Source: Candidatus Bathyarchaeota archaeon CG07_land_8_20_14_0_80_47_9 (GTDB taxonomy: Archaea > Thermoproteota > Bathyarchaeia > Bathyarchaeales > Bathycorpusculaceae). Taken from it: DNA of 12,385 bases. Position numbers and translations under genes: made by a program. Below, piece by piece: positions 6,541 through 12,385 of the stretch (the first letter of the stretch is position 1; the number at the start of each line of letters is the position of its first letter). A model generated the notes under the pieces. The model worked only from the letters and a program-made list of their open reading frames with translations, had not been told where the DNA came from and searched no databases. Location: NCBI GenBank assembly GCA_002779555.1, contig PEWI01000183.1, positions 1-12,385 of the forward strand, given 5' to 3'.

Positions 6541-7221
6541 AGGAGTCCTGCCAACATATTCTATTAAGGACGGCAGGTCTGCGAGCGACGTTATGAAGTA
6601 GTTTGCTCCTGAACTGATCAGGTCTTTCGGTGAAGAGACTCCTGTCGGCAAGCCAACGGCAGTCACCTTCAACTCTCTAGCGCACTTCATGTCCATCACG
6701 CTGTCTCCGACAACGATTGCCTCATCAGCCTTGACTTTCAGAGCCTTCAGCGCAGCTTCCAAGTGTTCGCTGTTGGGCTTGACGTACTTCACCTTGTCCC
6801 TGGGGACAAGTGCATCGAAATAATCCTCAATCTTGAACCGTTTCAGAACGTAGTCTGTGGATCTCTGGCCGTTAACCGTGCACAAGCCCATCTTCAGCTT
6901 CATCTCCTTCAAAGCCTTCAAAGCCTCAACAGCGCCTGGAAACAAGCTCGTGTTTTTGGCGGCCTCCAACTCGTATTTTTCAGCGATTGCCAAGGCCTTC
7001 TCCCGCGCTTCCACCATGCTCTTTTGAGACTTGTCGTGGTTCTTCATGAAAATCTCAGTTTTCTTCAGCATCTCAAATATGCTTTCATTCAGCGACAGTA
7101 TTGACGCGGGCAAGCCAATGCTTATTAGAAAGCTTCTCACCTCGGCTCGAACCGCCTTGAAGTCTATGTTGAAAGCCACAATTGTTCCATCCAAGTCGAA
7201 GATGACAGCTTTCACAACCAT
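6529..7221 (-). CDS. HAD-superfamily phosphatase (phosphoglycolate phosphatase-like)
   Basis: This 230-aa haloacid-dehalogenase-type hydrolase has all four family motifs. Motif I is F-D-L-D-G-T, with nucleophile D9 and acid/base D11. Motif II is T115 in C-T-V-N-G, motif III is K148 in K-P-N-S-E-H, and motif IV is G-D-S-x-x-D-M with D173 and D177 binding Mg2+. The insert after motif I (about residues 18-85) is helical, as in C1-cap phosphoglycolate phosphatase-type enzymes. It should remove phosphate from a small metabolite. The substrate cannot be read from sequence. The start is set at ATG 7221, which puts the first strand right at the N-terminus; GTG 7230 would add three residues. It converges with the thiolase operon and is divergent from the 74-aa gene. 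Confidence 0.85.
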   Translation of the reverse strand: MVVKAVIFDLDGTIVAFNIDFKAVRAEVRSFLISIGLPASILSLNESIFEMLKKTEIFMKNHDKSQKSMVEAREKALAIAEKYELEAAKNTSLFPGAVEALKALKEMKLKMGLCTVNGQRSTDYVLKRFKIEDYFDALVPRDKVKYVKPNSEHLEAALKALKVKADEAIVVGDSVMDMKCARELKVTAVGLPTGVSSPKDLISSGANYFITSLADLPSLIEYVGRTPEKQ

Positions 7222-7240
7222 AGCGTCCACTCTTGTCCAT

Positions 7241-7258
7241 CGGTTTAGAACCGTCTAA
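7241..7258 (-). repeat. Overlapping small inverted repeats in the phosphatase leader
   Basis: CGGTT (7241-7245) and AACCG (7249-7253) form a perfect 5-bp hairpin with a 3-base loop. TTAGA (7245-7249) and TCTAA (7254-7258) form a second, overlapping one. The two are mutually exclusive in RNA. They lie about 20-37 bases upstream of the phosphatase start. The arms are short and could be chance. Confidence 0.3.
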
Positions 7259-7270
7259 TCGTGTCGTGAA

Positions 7271-7292
7271 AGAGATATACTTTACGGTAAAG
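7271..7292 (-). promoter_or_regulatory. Probable phosphatase promoter with adjacent palindrome
   Basis: On the minus strand a TATATC box (7274-7279) lies about 55 bases before ATG 7221, which predicts a leader of roughly 30 bases. Directly upstream of the box is a perfect inverted repeat, CTTTAC-G-GTAAAG (7280-7292). It covers the place where the BRE element and transcription factor B would sit and could serve as an operator. Confidence 0.4.
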
Positions 7293-7370
7293 CGAATTAG
7301 GCTGCTGGCAGTTTACTTTTCGAGTCTTCAGAATGATATCCCGCCACTAGCATGGCTTAGTAGAAGTAAG

Positions 7371-7381
7371 TCGAATATTCA
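7371..7381 (+). promoter_or_regulatory. Possible TATA-like box for the 74-aa gene
   Basis: The A/T-rich palindrome GAATATTC lies about 35 bases before ATG 7412, which would give a very short leader. There is no strong ribosome binding site before this gene (only TGTGA), which fits a short-leader transcript. The evidence is weak. Confidence 0.28.
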
Positions 7382-7411
7382 ACCTCTAACATAATGCTCT
7401 ACTGATGTGAA

Positions 7412-7636
7412 ATGAGCGTTGAAGAATACACCAAACAGACGCTTTGGCCCATCCTGATCGAAACGGTTCACGCTATGATAATGTATCCAAACCACAAAGC
7501 CTACACAAGAGACGTAATCCTTCCTGAAAAGCCCGAAATAACTGCCGCAGAACTGGCTGTAAGGCTTAAGATGCCCTTGGGCGAAGCTGTGGTAATCCTC
7601 TATGAGTTGGGTGAAGAGAGGAAAATGAAACCCTAG
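7412..7636 (+). CDS. Small winged-helix-like protein, 74 aa
   Basis: It is a short protein with an N-terminal helix (4-24) and a helix-turn-helix-like segment at 43-66 (I-T-A-A-E-L-A-V-R-L-x-M-P-L-G-E-A-V-V-I-L-Y-E-L). That segment matches the usual pattern in which a first helix is followed by a turn and a recognition helix. The stop lies five bases from the stop of the convergent hydrolase gene, so the gene fills its gap exactly. No wing or ligand-binding domain can be seen. A DNA-binding regulatory role is inferred from the helix-turn-helix pattern. Its targets, perhaps the divergent phosphatase, are unknown. Confidence 0.6.
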   Translation: MSVEEYTKQTLWPILIETVHAMIMYPNHKAYTRDVILPEKPEITAAELAVRLKMPLGEAVVILYELGEERKMKP

Positions 7637-7641
7637 GAGCG

Positions 7642-8682
7642 CTATCTGTCTTCTTTTTGCCGTCTCTTGATTGCTTTGTTAAGTCGAAGGTCCTGCTTGT
7701 ATTTTGTTCTGCATGGGTGTCCTTCTGCCCTGAATATCCGTGGTTCCTTCAGGGTGGTAGCGACAGACCATATTGTGCCGAGTTTTATCTTGTTCTGATG
7801 AGAGCACACGTACCCGCTGTGATTGGACAGGATTTTCTGCGCAGCTCCTACATCGATTTCTCCGTTCTGTCGTTTGATTGCTTCGTAAATAGTCGCGTAT
7901 CTGGGCAGCGAGTCCCAGTTGCAGCGCGCTCTCTCGTCTAAATCTTCCATAACCTGCATTTCTGCGTGAACAAAATGGTTAGTGCAGACCATGAAGTTGT
8001 CACCGTTCTCTGGTCGCCGCATCCTTGTCTTGTCGGGGGAAGCTTCAACAACTGCCAAATTGCCCTCCCTGTCGGCGAGAAGATAGTTGTCTGCTGCTGA
8101 AAAATGAGCGTTCGAGAGAAGCTTGACTGCTTCTTCTACGTCAGCGCATTTGTCAAGGACGCATCTGAGAGCGAGGCAGAAGCTGACCCCGGGCTTGACT
8201 GATTTTCCTTCCACACCACTCATGGCTACGGCCAATCCTTTCTCGTTTACGCCATCTTCTCTTCCGATGAAAATGTCGGTGTGACCGAGGCTCCAGTACC
8301 CGTCGTTAGGGCAAGTGAGATAGCCTTCAGTGTATTTCTTGAAGCTGTAGAAGAAGTCGTAGTTTCGTCCAAACACAACATCAGAATTGCTGACCGCTGT
8401 GAAGGCACTGCACATGGGTCCAACTTTGAAGGCACCAACGCCAAAAATGAAAGCTGCAGTCTGCTCGTACGAGGCATGACACCCTTCGGAGAATCCCTTG
8501 ATTTCTTCTAGGATTTCTGGGAAGACCCGTCGAACTTCGCCTTCACTCTTTCTTCCGAAGTCGAGCTTCTCAACTGACTGTTCTGGGACTCTGAAACCAT
8601 GGTTGTACACGATGGTTCCGTATCCGTAACCCATTTTATGATATGGTCCTCTGACTATGGGGTGAAACACGGGAATTCGCAC
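7642..8682 (-). CDS. C45-type Ntn hydrolase / acyl-CoA:6-aminopenicillanic-acid-acyltransferase-like protein
   Basis: The 346-aa protein resembles self-cleaving N-terminal-nucleophile amidohydrolases of the C45 group, related to penicillin V acylase and bile-salt hydrolase. The expected nucleophile is C91 in P-M-C-S-A-F, followed by the family motif G-R-N-Y-D-F (105-110). Cleavage before C91 would leave a 90-aa pro-region and a 256-residue catalytic chain. The region from about 185 to 215 (D-N-Y-L-L-A-D-R-E-G-N-L-A-V-V-E) is also typical, as is N235 in C-T-N-H-F. Members hydrolyse or transfer linear amide bonds; the substrate is unknown. No signal peptide is visible, so a cytoplasmic location is likely. 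GTG 8682 begins four bases after the DUF362 stop, so the two genes form an operon. In the family the residue before the nucleophile is often Gly; here it is Met. Confidence 0.82.
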   Translation of the reverse strand: MRIPVFHPIVRGPYHKMGYGYGTIVYNHGFRVPEQSVEKLDFGRKSEGEVRRVFPEILEEIKGFSEGCHASYEQTAAFIFGVGAFKVGPMCSAFTAVSNSDVVFGRNYDFFYSFKKYTEGYLTCPNDGYWSLGHTDIFIGREDGVNEKGLAVAMSGVEGKSVKPGVSFCLALRCVLDKCADVEEAVKLLSNAHFSAADNYLLADREGNLAVVEASPDKTRMRRPENGDNFMVCTNHFVHAEMQVMEDLDERARCNWDSLPRYATIYEAIKRQNGEIDVGAAQKILSNHSGYVCSHQNKIKLGTIWSVATTLKEPRIFRAEGHPCRTKYKQDLRLNKAIKRRQKEDR

Positions 8683-8686
8683 TCCA

Positions 8687-9535
8687 CTATTTCTTTTTTC
8701 CTTTGAAGGCCTTGGCGGCTGAAGAGCATTTCTCCTTCATGTCTTCAAAGGAGCTTCCGACAATCTCGATTCTCCCCAAGTCTCCCTCGCCGAGGCCTCT
8801 CTTCACGGCTTCCTGTATCACAGTCATTTTTTCGGGTTTCAAGCCTGCAAGTGCGGCGCCAACTGTTTCGACTGCCACTGCGTCTCTGCCCACCACTAAC
8901 GTGTTTGTCTCTGTCCTGTATTTGGCGCTGTCCTTCGTCGCATGCGGCATTGCTGCTACTCCTCGGTAAAGGTATGTGCCGTCCAGCACGGCGAGGTCTA
9001 TTCCTCCTATTGCCTCATAAGCATCCAGCAAGGCTGCGTCGAGTTTTTTGTGGAATCTTGCCTTCTTCGGGTCTGGAACCAAGCCGAATAGGTTCTTGAT
9101 TATGCTTCCTTTCTCGAAGCCCCGCAGGATGTGAGTGCTGACGAAGACGTTGGGCTTGAAGAGTATGTGTGAGAAGTTCATTTCTTCGTCGGCAATCTTG
9201 ACTCTTTTCGTGTCTGGGTCATCTGAAAGATTGAAGGGGACAACTCGCTTGGTGAAGAGCTCTTTCCAGATCTGAAGCCTCTCCAGACCCTTGCCCCTGT
9301 AATTATCGGATTCAGCCACGTAGATGCGTGGGCCTTTGCTGAAGCAGCTGATGATTGCGTCGAGCACGTTGACCGTGGTGTGGTTTTCTGTCTTGTGGTC
9401 GAAGACGCCTACCTTGACAACAACGGATCGCTGAGAACTATTCAGATCGTCTATCTTTCCGATAAGTTCAAACGCGTGTACGAGAGACTCCTTGGGGCTT
9501 CCGTCAAACTCGACTAGAGCAACTTTCGATACCAT
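8687..9535 (-). CDS. DUF362 domain protein
   Basis: This 282-aa protein matches the single-domain form of DUF362, without the ferredoxin module that some members carry. Visible family signatures, numbered from ATG 9535, are V-V-V-K-V-G (38-43), E-S-D-N-Y-R-G (75-81), K-N-L-F-G-L (147-152) with H162 shortly after, and a C-terminal G-R-D-A-V-A-V-E-T-V-G segment. The last corresponds to the usual D-P-V-A-x-D helix with Glu in place of Asp. The biochemical function of the family is not established. The frame is open to TTG 9589, but ATG 9535 fits the conserved N-terminus (V-S-K-V-A-L-V) better. Its partner is the downstream Ntn hydrolase. The leader contains a perfect 8-bp inverted repeat. Confidence 0.8.
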   Translation of the reverse strand: MVSKVALVEFDGSPKESLVHAFELIGKIDDLNSSQRSVVVKVGVFDHKTENHTTVNVLDAIISCFSKGPRIYVAESDNYRGKGLERLQIWKELFTKRVVPFNLSDDPDTKRVKIADEEMNFSHILFKPNVFVSTHILRGFEKGSIIKNLFGLVPDPKKARFHKKLDAALLDAYEAIGGIDLAVLDGTYLYRGVAAMPHATKDSAKYRTETNTLVVGRDAVAVETVGAALAGLKPEKMTVIQEAVKRGLGEGDLGRIEIVGSSFEDMKEKCSSAAKAFKGKKK

Positions 9536-9593
9536 AAGTGCTTCACATCTTCTCTCCTTGTAGGCATCGGCCAAGATAACCGTTTCCAAACCC

Positions 9594-9613
9594 TGCGGAA
9601 ACTAATTTCCGCA
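9594..9613. promoter_or_regulatory. Perfect 8-bp inverted repeat upstream of DUF362
   Basis: TGCGGAAA (9594-9601) and TTTCCGCA (9606-9613) are exact reverse complements around CTAA. The repeat lies about 60 bases before the DUF362 ATG and would be near the 5' end of its transcript if the shared TATA-like box is used. It could be a second operator or an RNA hairpin in the leader. Confidence 0.5.
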
Positions 9614-9627
9614 TTCAGCAATTTCAT

Positions 9628-9661
9628 TTGCTAAGAGGCAAATTTATTTGCCCATTAGCAA
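9628..9661. promoter_or_regulatory. 34-bp nested palindrome over a shared TATA-like sequence (probable operator)
   Basis: Two pairs of arms share one symmetry axis between bases 9644 and 9645. The inner pair is GGCAAAT (9637-9643) with ATTTGCC (9646-9652), and the outer pair is TTGCTAA (9628-9634) with TTAGCAA (9655-9661). All 14 arm positions pair. Only the two-base gaps and the central TT do not. The centre is A/T-rich (AAATTTATTT) and reads as a TATA-like box on both strands, about 45 bases before the ArsR start. A further half-site, AGCAA, lies at 9617-9621. This is the expected form of a dimeric winged-helix operator, probably for the adjacent ArsR-type protein. Confidence 0.65.
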
Positions 9662-9691
9662 CACAGTAGGTGAAGAGGCAAGGCGCAGCAT

Positions 9692-9988
9692 ATGATTGAC
9701 TCTGAGAAGGCTGAGAAGCTTCTGAAAGCATTGGCAGACAAGTCAAGACTCCAGATACTCGAATGCATACAGGAAGGCACTTCCAACCCGGGCGAAATAG
9801 CCAAGGACCTGAATCGGCACAGGTCAACCATCGAAAAACATCTGAGAGTACTTCTGGCGGCGAGGATTGTTGAGAAAGTTCCATCGTTGACCAAGGGCGG
9901 CCAGCTTTCGGTTCGGTACAAGGTGCGCGAAAATGCCGTGACGTTGCTGGCTAAGATTCGGGAAGCTATCAAAGAAGACTTGGGCTAA
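9692..9988 (+). CDS. ArsR-family winged-helix transcriptional regulator, 98 aa
   Basis: The length and layout are those of a stand-alone ArsR/HTH_20-type repressor. Helix 1-2 reads L-L-K-A-L-A-D-K-S-R-L-Q-I-L (10-23), then a helix-turn-helix with P-G-E-I-A-K-D-L (33-40) and a recognition helix at 44-56 (R-S-T-I-E-K-H-L-R-V-L), then a wing (about 60-77). The metal-binding E-L-C-V-C-D motif of arsenic/cadmium sensors is absent and the only cysteine is C25, so metal sensing of that kind is unlikely. It is divergent from the DUF362/hydrolase operon, with a nested palindrome between them, which suggests control of that operon and of itself. Its stop overlaps the stop of the convergent transporter ATPase gene. 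Confidence 0.85.
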   Translation: MIDSEKAEKLLKALADKSRLQILECIQEGTSNPGEIAKDLNRHRSTIEKHLRVLLAARIVEKVPSLTKGGQLSVRYKVRENAVTLLAKIREAIKEDLG

Positions 9989-11046
9989 ATGATTTGGACG
10001 CTTGACGCTTTGAAGGCCAAATAGACTTCTGAGTTGAGCGTTATTCTCATGTCGTGGAAGGAGCTTTTGGTTATCTGAACTATGAAGGGTTTTCCAACAT
10101 CAATTCTGAGCCTCACAACTGGGCCCAAGTCCTGAATCTCAGTTACGTTGCCTCTGAGAACGTTTCTTGCGCTGGATTCAAGTCGGTTCTTGGACAGTAT
10201 GATGTCTTCTGGGCTGACGAAGATCGAGACTTCACCAGTGTTCGGGGCTGTTGCCGTTAATTGCACGCCGTTTCCGATGTCTATTGACGTGGTTCCTTCC
10301 TTCGTCATCTTTGCGGTTCCTCTGAAAGTATTTTCCACTGCCGCAAAACTTGCCAAAGTCTTCGAAAGCTTGCCGAAAATCTCCGCGGGAGTTCCCGCCT
10401 CGCTGATTCTGCCGTTGTCCATCAGGGCGATTCGGTTGGGGAGATTCTTGGCCTGAAACATGTTGTGCGTCGCAATCACGATCGTGGTCTTCAGCTCGCG
10501 ATTCGCGGCAGCTATTGCTTCTTCGGCGATTGAAGCGTTTTTCGGGTCCAAGTTAGCAGTAGGTTCATCCAAGAGGAGAAGCTTGGTGTTTAGCACCAAA
10601 GCTCTCGCTAGTGCGACTCTCTGCTGTTCTCCGCCAGAAAGCTTCTTCGCCTGTCTCTTCTCGAAGCCCTCCAGCCTGACAAGTTTCAATGCCTTGCTGA
10701 TTTCTTCGTCAATCTTGCTTTTAGGCGTTTTTCTTATTCTCAAGCCGTAGGCTACGTTGTTGTAGACTGAGGTGCTGAAGAGTACGGTTTTCTGGAAAAC
10801 CATAGTGCTTTCAAGGCGCATCTGCTCAAGGTTCTTGTTCGCGACCCTTCTTCCATCAAAATGCACCTCGCCCTTCGTAGGCTTCTCGATGAATGCTAGA
10901 ATCTTGAGCAGCGTTGTCTTTCCTGAGCCGTTGGGTCCGAGGAAAGCCAGTGCTTCGCCTTGGTTGATTTTCAGGTTTATGTCTTCCAACACGGTCTTGT
11001 CGTCGAAAGCCTTTGTGACGTTTTTCAATTCAGCGATTAGGGTCAT
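9985..11046 (-). CDS. tupC: Tungstate/molybdate-type ABC transporter ATP-binding protein
   Basis: This 353-aa ATPase powers oxyanion import. Motifs are complete: Walker A G-P-N-G-S-G-K-T-T (37-45), Q-loop Q85, signature L-S-G-G-E (136-140), Walker B L-L-L-L-D-E (156-161, catalytic E161) and switch H194. A C-terminal extension from about 230 carries a TOBE/MOP-like beta domain (about 288-353), as found in molybdate, tungstate and other importer ATPases, where it can bind the oxyanion or regulate transport. Its ATG overlaps the permease stop by four bases, giving translational coupling. Gene order (binding protein, permease, ATPase) matches tup systems. The symbol rests on that order and on the binding protein. 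Confidence 0.87.
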   Translation of the reverse strand: MTLIAELKNVTKAFDDKTVLEDINLKINQGEALAFLGPNGSGKTTLLKILAFIEKPTKGEVHFDGRRVANKNLEQMRLESTMVFQKTVLFSTSVYNNVAYGLRIRKTPKSKIDEEISKALKLVRLEGFEKRQAKKLSGGEQQRVALARALVLNTKLLLLDEPTANLDPKNASIAEEAIAAANRELKTTIVIATHNMFQAKNLPNRIALMDNGRISEAGTPAEIFGKLSKTLASFAAVENTFRGTAKMTKEGTTSIDIGNGVQLTATAPNTGEVSIFVSPEDIILSKNRLESSARNVLRGNVTEIQDLGPVVRLRIDVGKPFIVQITKSSFHDMRITLNSEVYLAFKASSVQII

Positions 11047-11735
11047 TTCTTTCTCCTTTGAACGAGATTCAAGGCCAAGTTTATTCCGAAAACCATTACA
11101 AGCAGGATTATTGCCAGAGCCATAGCCACGTCTATGTTGTTGCTGTCTATTTCAAGCTTGATGCCTGTGGTCAAAAGCTCTGTAACGTGTGCTATGAACC
11201 CGCCCACAAACACGGCTACGCCCAGTTCTCCAATCGCACGGTTGAAACTTGCTATTCCGGCAAGAAAAATGCCGTCCAAAGCTTCTCTTAGAACCGCGAA
11301 AGTGGCTTGGGACTCTGAAGCCCCCAAAGTCTTGGCAAGATTCGCTACGTCTGGGTCAACTGCTTCTATTGCTGAGGTTGCCAGGCTCACAACTATGGGC
11401 GCAACGAGTACTGCTTCGCCGATTATTATGGCCGTGGGAGTATACAACAGGCCCAAGAAGCCAAGAGGTCCATTTTCTCGCGAGAATATCATGAATAGGA
11501 AGAAGCCAAGGGCTACTGTCGGTATGCCTATCAATGAGCTGAATATCGTCTTGACTAGAAATTTGCCCCTGAAATTCGAACGCCCCAAAAACATCGCTAT
11601 CGGGATTCCCCAGAGAGCAGCAATCAAAGTAGCAGAACCTGAAACAAACAGCGACCGCAACGTTATCTCGGCTATCCGTGGGTCACCAGAAAAAATGAGC
11701 TGGAGAGCTTTTAACAGGCCATCCAAGATGTTCAT
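11043..11735 (-). CDS. tupB: Tungstate-type ABC transporter permease
   Basis: This 230-aa membrane protein has about five to six hydrophobic segments (near 28-50, 60-84, 100-122, 153-182 and 203-225). It has a cytoplasmic coupling loop of the EAA type around residues 134-152 (A-K-T-L-G-A-S-x-x-Q-A), followed by the F-N-R-A-I-G-E-L-G stretch characteristic of TupB-like permeases. It should dimerise to form the channel for tungstate or a related oxyanion. ATG 11735 follows the binding-protein stop by 15 bases, and the gene end overlaps the ATPase start by four bases, so all three form one operon. Confidence 0.87.
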   Translation of the reverse strand: MNILDGLLKALQLIFSGDPRIAEITLRSLFVSGSATLIAALWGIPIAMFLGRSNFRGKFLVKTIFSSLIGIPTVALGFFLFMIFSRENGPLGFLGLLYTPTAIIIGEAVLVAPIVVSLATSAIEAVDPDVANLAKTLGASESQATFAVLREALDGIFLAGIASFNRAIGELGVAVFVGGFIAHVTELLTTGIKLEIDSNNIDVAMALAIILLVMVFGINLALNLVQRRKK

Positions 11736-11750
11736 TGGCTTTCTTTCCGT

Positions 11751-12385
11751 CTAGCTATAGAGTTCTGGGTATCGAGGGTCCCGATATTCTAGTGGGCATT
11801 CTGTCCCGTTGATGAACGCGTAGTCTTGTATCCATTGAACTATCTGTGAAGTCGAGTTCTGCTTAAGTAGCTGAACGGTGCTGTGGAAGAGGCTTTCTCC
11901 GTATTCATCTTTTCCATAGTTGTCTATCAGTTGCTGGCAGTCGTCTGAGATCAGGTATTTTATGAAGGTTATCGCGTTTGAAAAGTTGACGCTCGGGTGG
12001 CGTGTCTGGTTGACTGCCATCACGCTGTAGACATTGAGCAGGTCTTTCGTCTCGGCCAAATGCTGCACTAGAGATATTGTGTGGTCTTTTGCCAGTTTTA
12101 AATATGTGCCGATGTCTGAAAGTGTATATGCTCCGAATTCGTTGGCCATGTTCAGCGTTGCGCTCATGCTCGATCCTGCGCTGGCGTACCATGATTCTTG
12201 GGATATTTGTGTGTAGTTGTAGCTGGCTTTTGTCCACAAGGTCTTCTCCTTCGTGTGGGTTCCCGAACCGTCTCCTCTGGATACCCACGCCCGTGTATTG
12301 TTGCTTCTTCCGTAGTCAACTATTTTTTTCAAGGCGTTTGTCGTGGTTGATCCGTTGATGCCCGCTGGATCTGAGGCTGGACCCA
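11751..12385 (-). CDS. tupA: Tungstate-binding periplasmic/lipoprotein component, C-terminal part (5' end outside window)
   Basis: The frame is open to the right window edge, so only about the last 210 residues are present and the signal peptide is missing. The visible part carries TupA-type signatures: D-P-A-G-I-N-G near the edge, then V-S-R-G-D-G-S-G-T-H-T-K-E, a ligand-pocket loop. These are followed by W-Y-x-S-A-G-S-S-M-x-A-T-L-N-M-A and A-Y-T-L-S-D-I-G-T-Y-L. It should capture tungstate (or molybdate) outside the membrane and deliver it to the permease encoded 15 bases downstream. A TTG at 12332 lies inside the conserved region and is not a real start. The operon promoter must lie outside the window. 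Confidence 0.86.
   Translation of the reverse strand, partial: GPASDPAGINGSTTTNALKKIVDYGRSNNTRAWVSRGDGSGTHTKEKTLWTKASYNYTQISQESWYASAGSSMSATLNMANEFGAYTLSDIGTYLKLAKDHTISLVQHLAETKDLLNVYSVMAVNQTRHPSVNFSNAITFIKYLISDDCQQLIDNYGKDEYGESLFHSTVQLLKQNSTSQIVQWIQDYAFINGTECPLEYRDPRYPELYS

Noticed and set aside
6905..6930. Short tandem-like repeat of a CTTCAAAGC unit
   Set aside because: It lies within the phosphatase coding sequence and encodes a regular Ala/Leu/Lys helix, so ordinary codon repetition explains it.
9536..9589. N-terminal extension of the DUF362 protein from TTG 9589
   Set aside because: The extra 18 residues are not family-like, and ATG 9535 starts right at the conserved first strand. Use of the TTG cannot be fully excluded.
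9692..9988. Metal-sensing role for the ArsR-type regulator, suggested by the neighbouring metal-oxyanion transporter
   Set aside because: The cysteine-rich metal motif is missing, and the gene is convergent, not divergent or co-directional, with the transporter operon.
10148..11125. Several antisense frames opposite the transporter ATPase gene
   Set aside because: The opposite strand encodes a complete ABC ATPase with all motifs. These frames are its shadows.
11134..11754. 206-aa frame antisense to the permease gene
   Set aside because: It mirrors a well-supported TupB-type permease. Long antisense frames are common opposite hydrophobic genes, and no domain is recognisable.

Overview
The window looks like a stretch of archaeal chromosome. 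The signs are an MCM-type replicative helicase domain, a thiolase/DUF35 pair in the archaeal arrangement, GGTGA- and AGGAGG-type ribosome binding sites, AT-rich TATA-like boxes and several TTG/GTG starts. Gene content and style would fit the Thermoproteota, for example a Bathyarchaeia-like lineage. That placement is an impression from the proteins and was not tested by a search.

Region 1 (1-4808, + strand) is one end of an integrated genetic element. It holds a large replication protein that runs off the left edge (the tail of a primase-polymerase domain, a four-cysteine primase-C-terminal-like domain, a divergent MCM AAA+ helicase and two winged helices). After it come a 98-aa unknown protein, a small ribbon-helix-helix-like protein and a tyrosine recombinase with an N-terminal zinc ribbon. 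The four genes are spaced 1 to 3 bases apart and read as one operon. The recombinase gene carries a cluster of heptamer repeats in its linker. The other end of the element lies outside the window and no tRNA target is visible.

Region 2 (4809-7641) is chromosomal. A thiolase and a DUF35 zinc-ribbon/OB partner form a two-gene operon, probably for acetyl-CoA/acyl-CoA condensation or cleavage. A convergent HAD-type phosphatase and, divergent from it, a 74-aa helix-turn-helix-like protein follow, with several small inverted repeats between them.

Region 3 (7642-9988) holds a minus-strand operon of a DUF362 protein and a C45-type Ntn (N-terminal nucleophile) hydrolase. It is divergent from a 98-aa ArsR-type regulator. 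The shared intergenic region contains a nested 34-bp palindrome over the TATA-like sequence, and a second perfect inverted repeat. The simplest reading is that the regulator controls itself and the DUF362/hydrolase operon.

Region 4 (9985-12385, minus strand) is a tungstate-type ABC transporter in the order binding protein (cut by the right edge), permease and ATPase with a C-terminal TOBE/MOP-like domain. Its last stop codon overlaps that of the ArsR gene.
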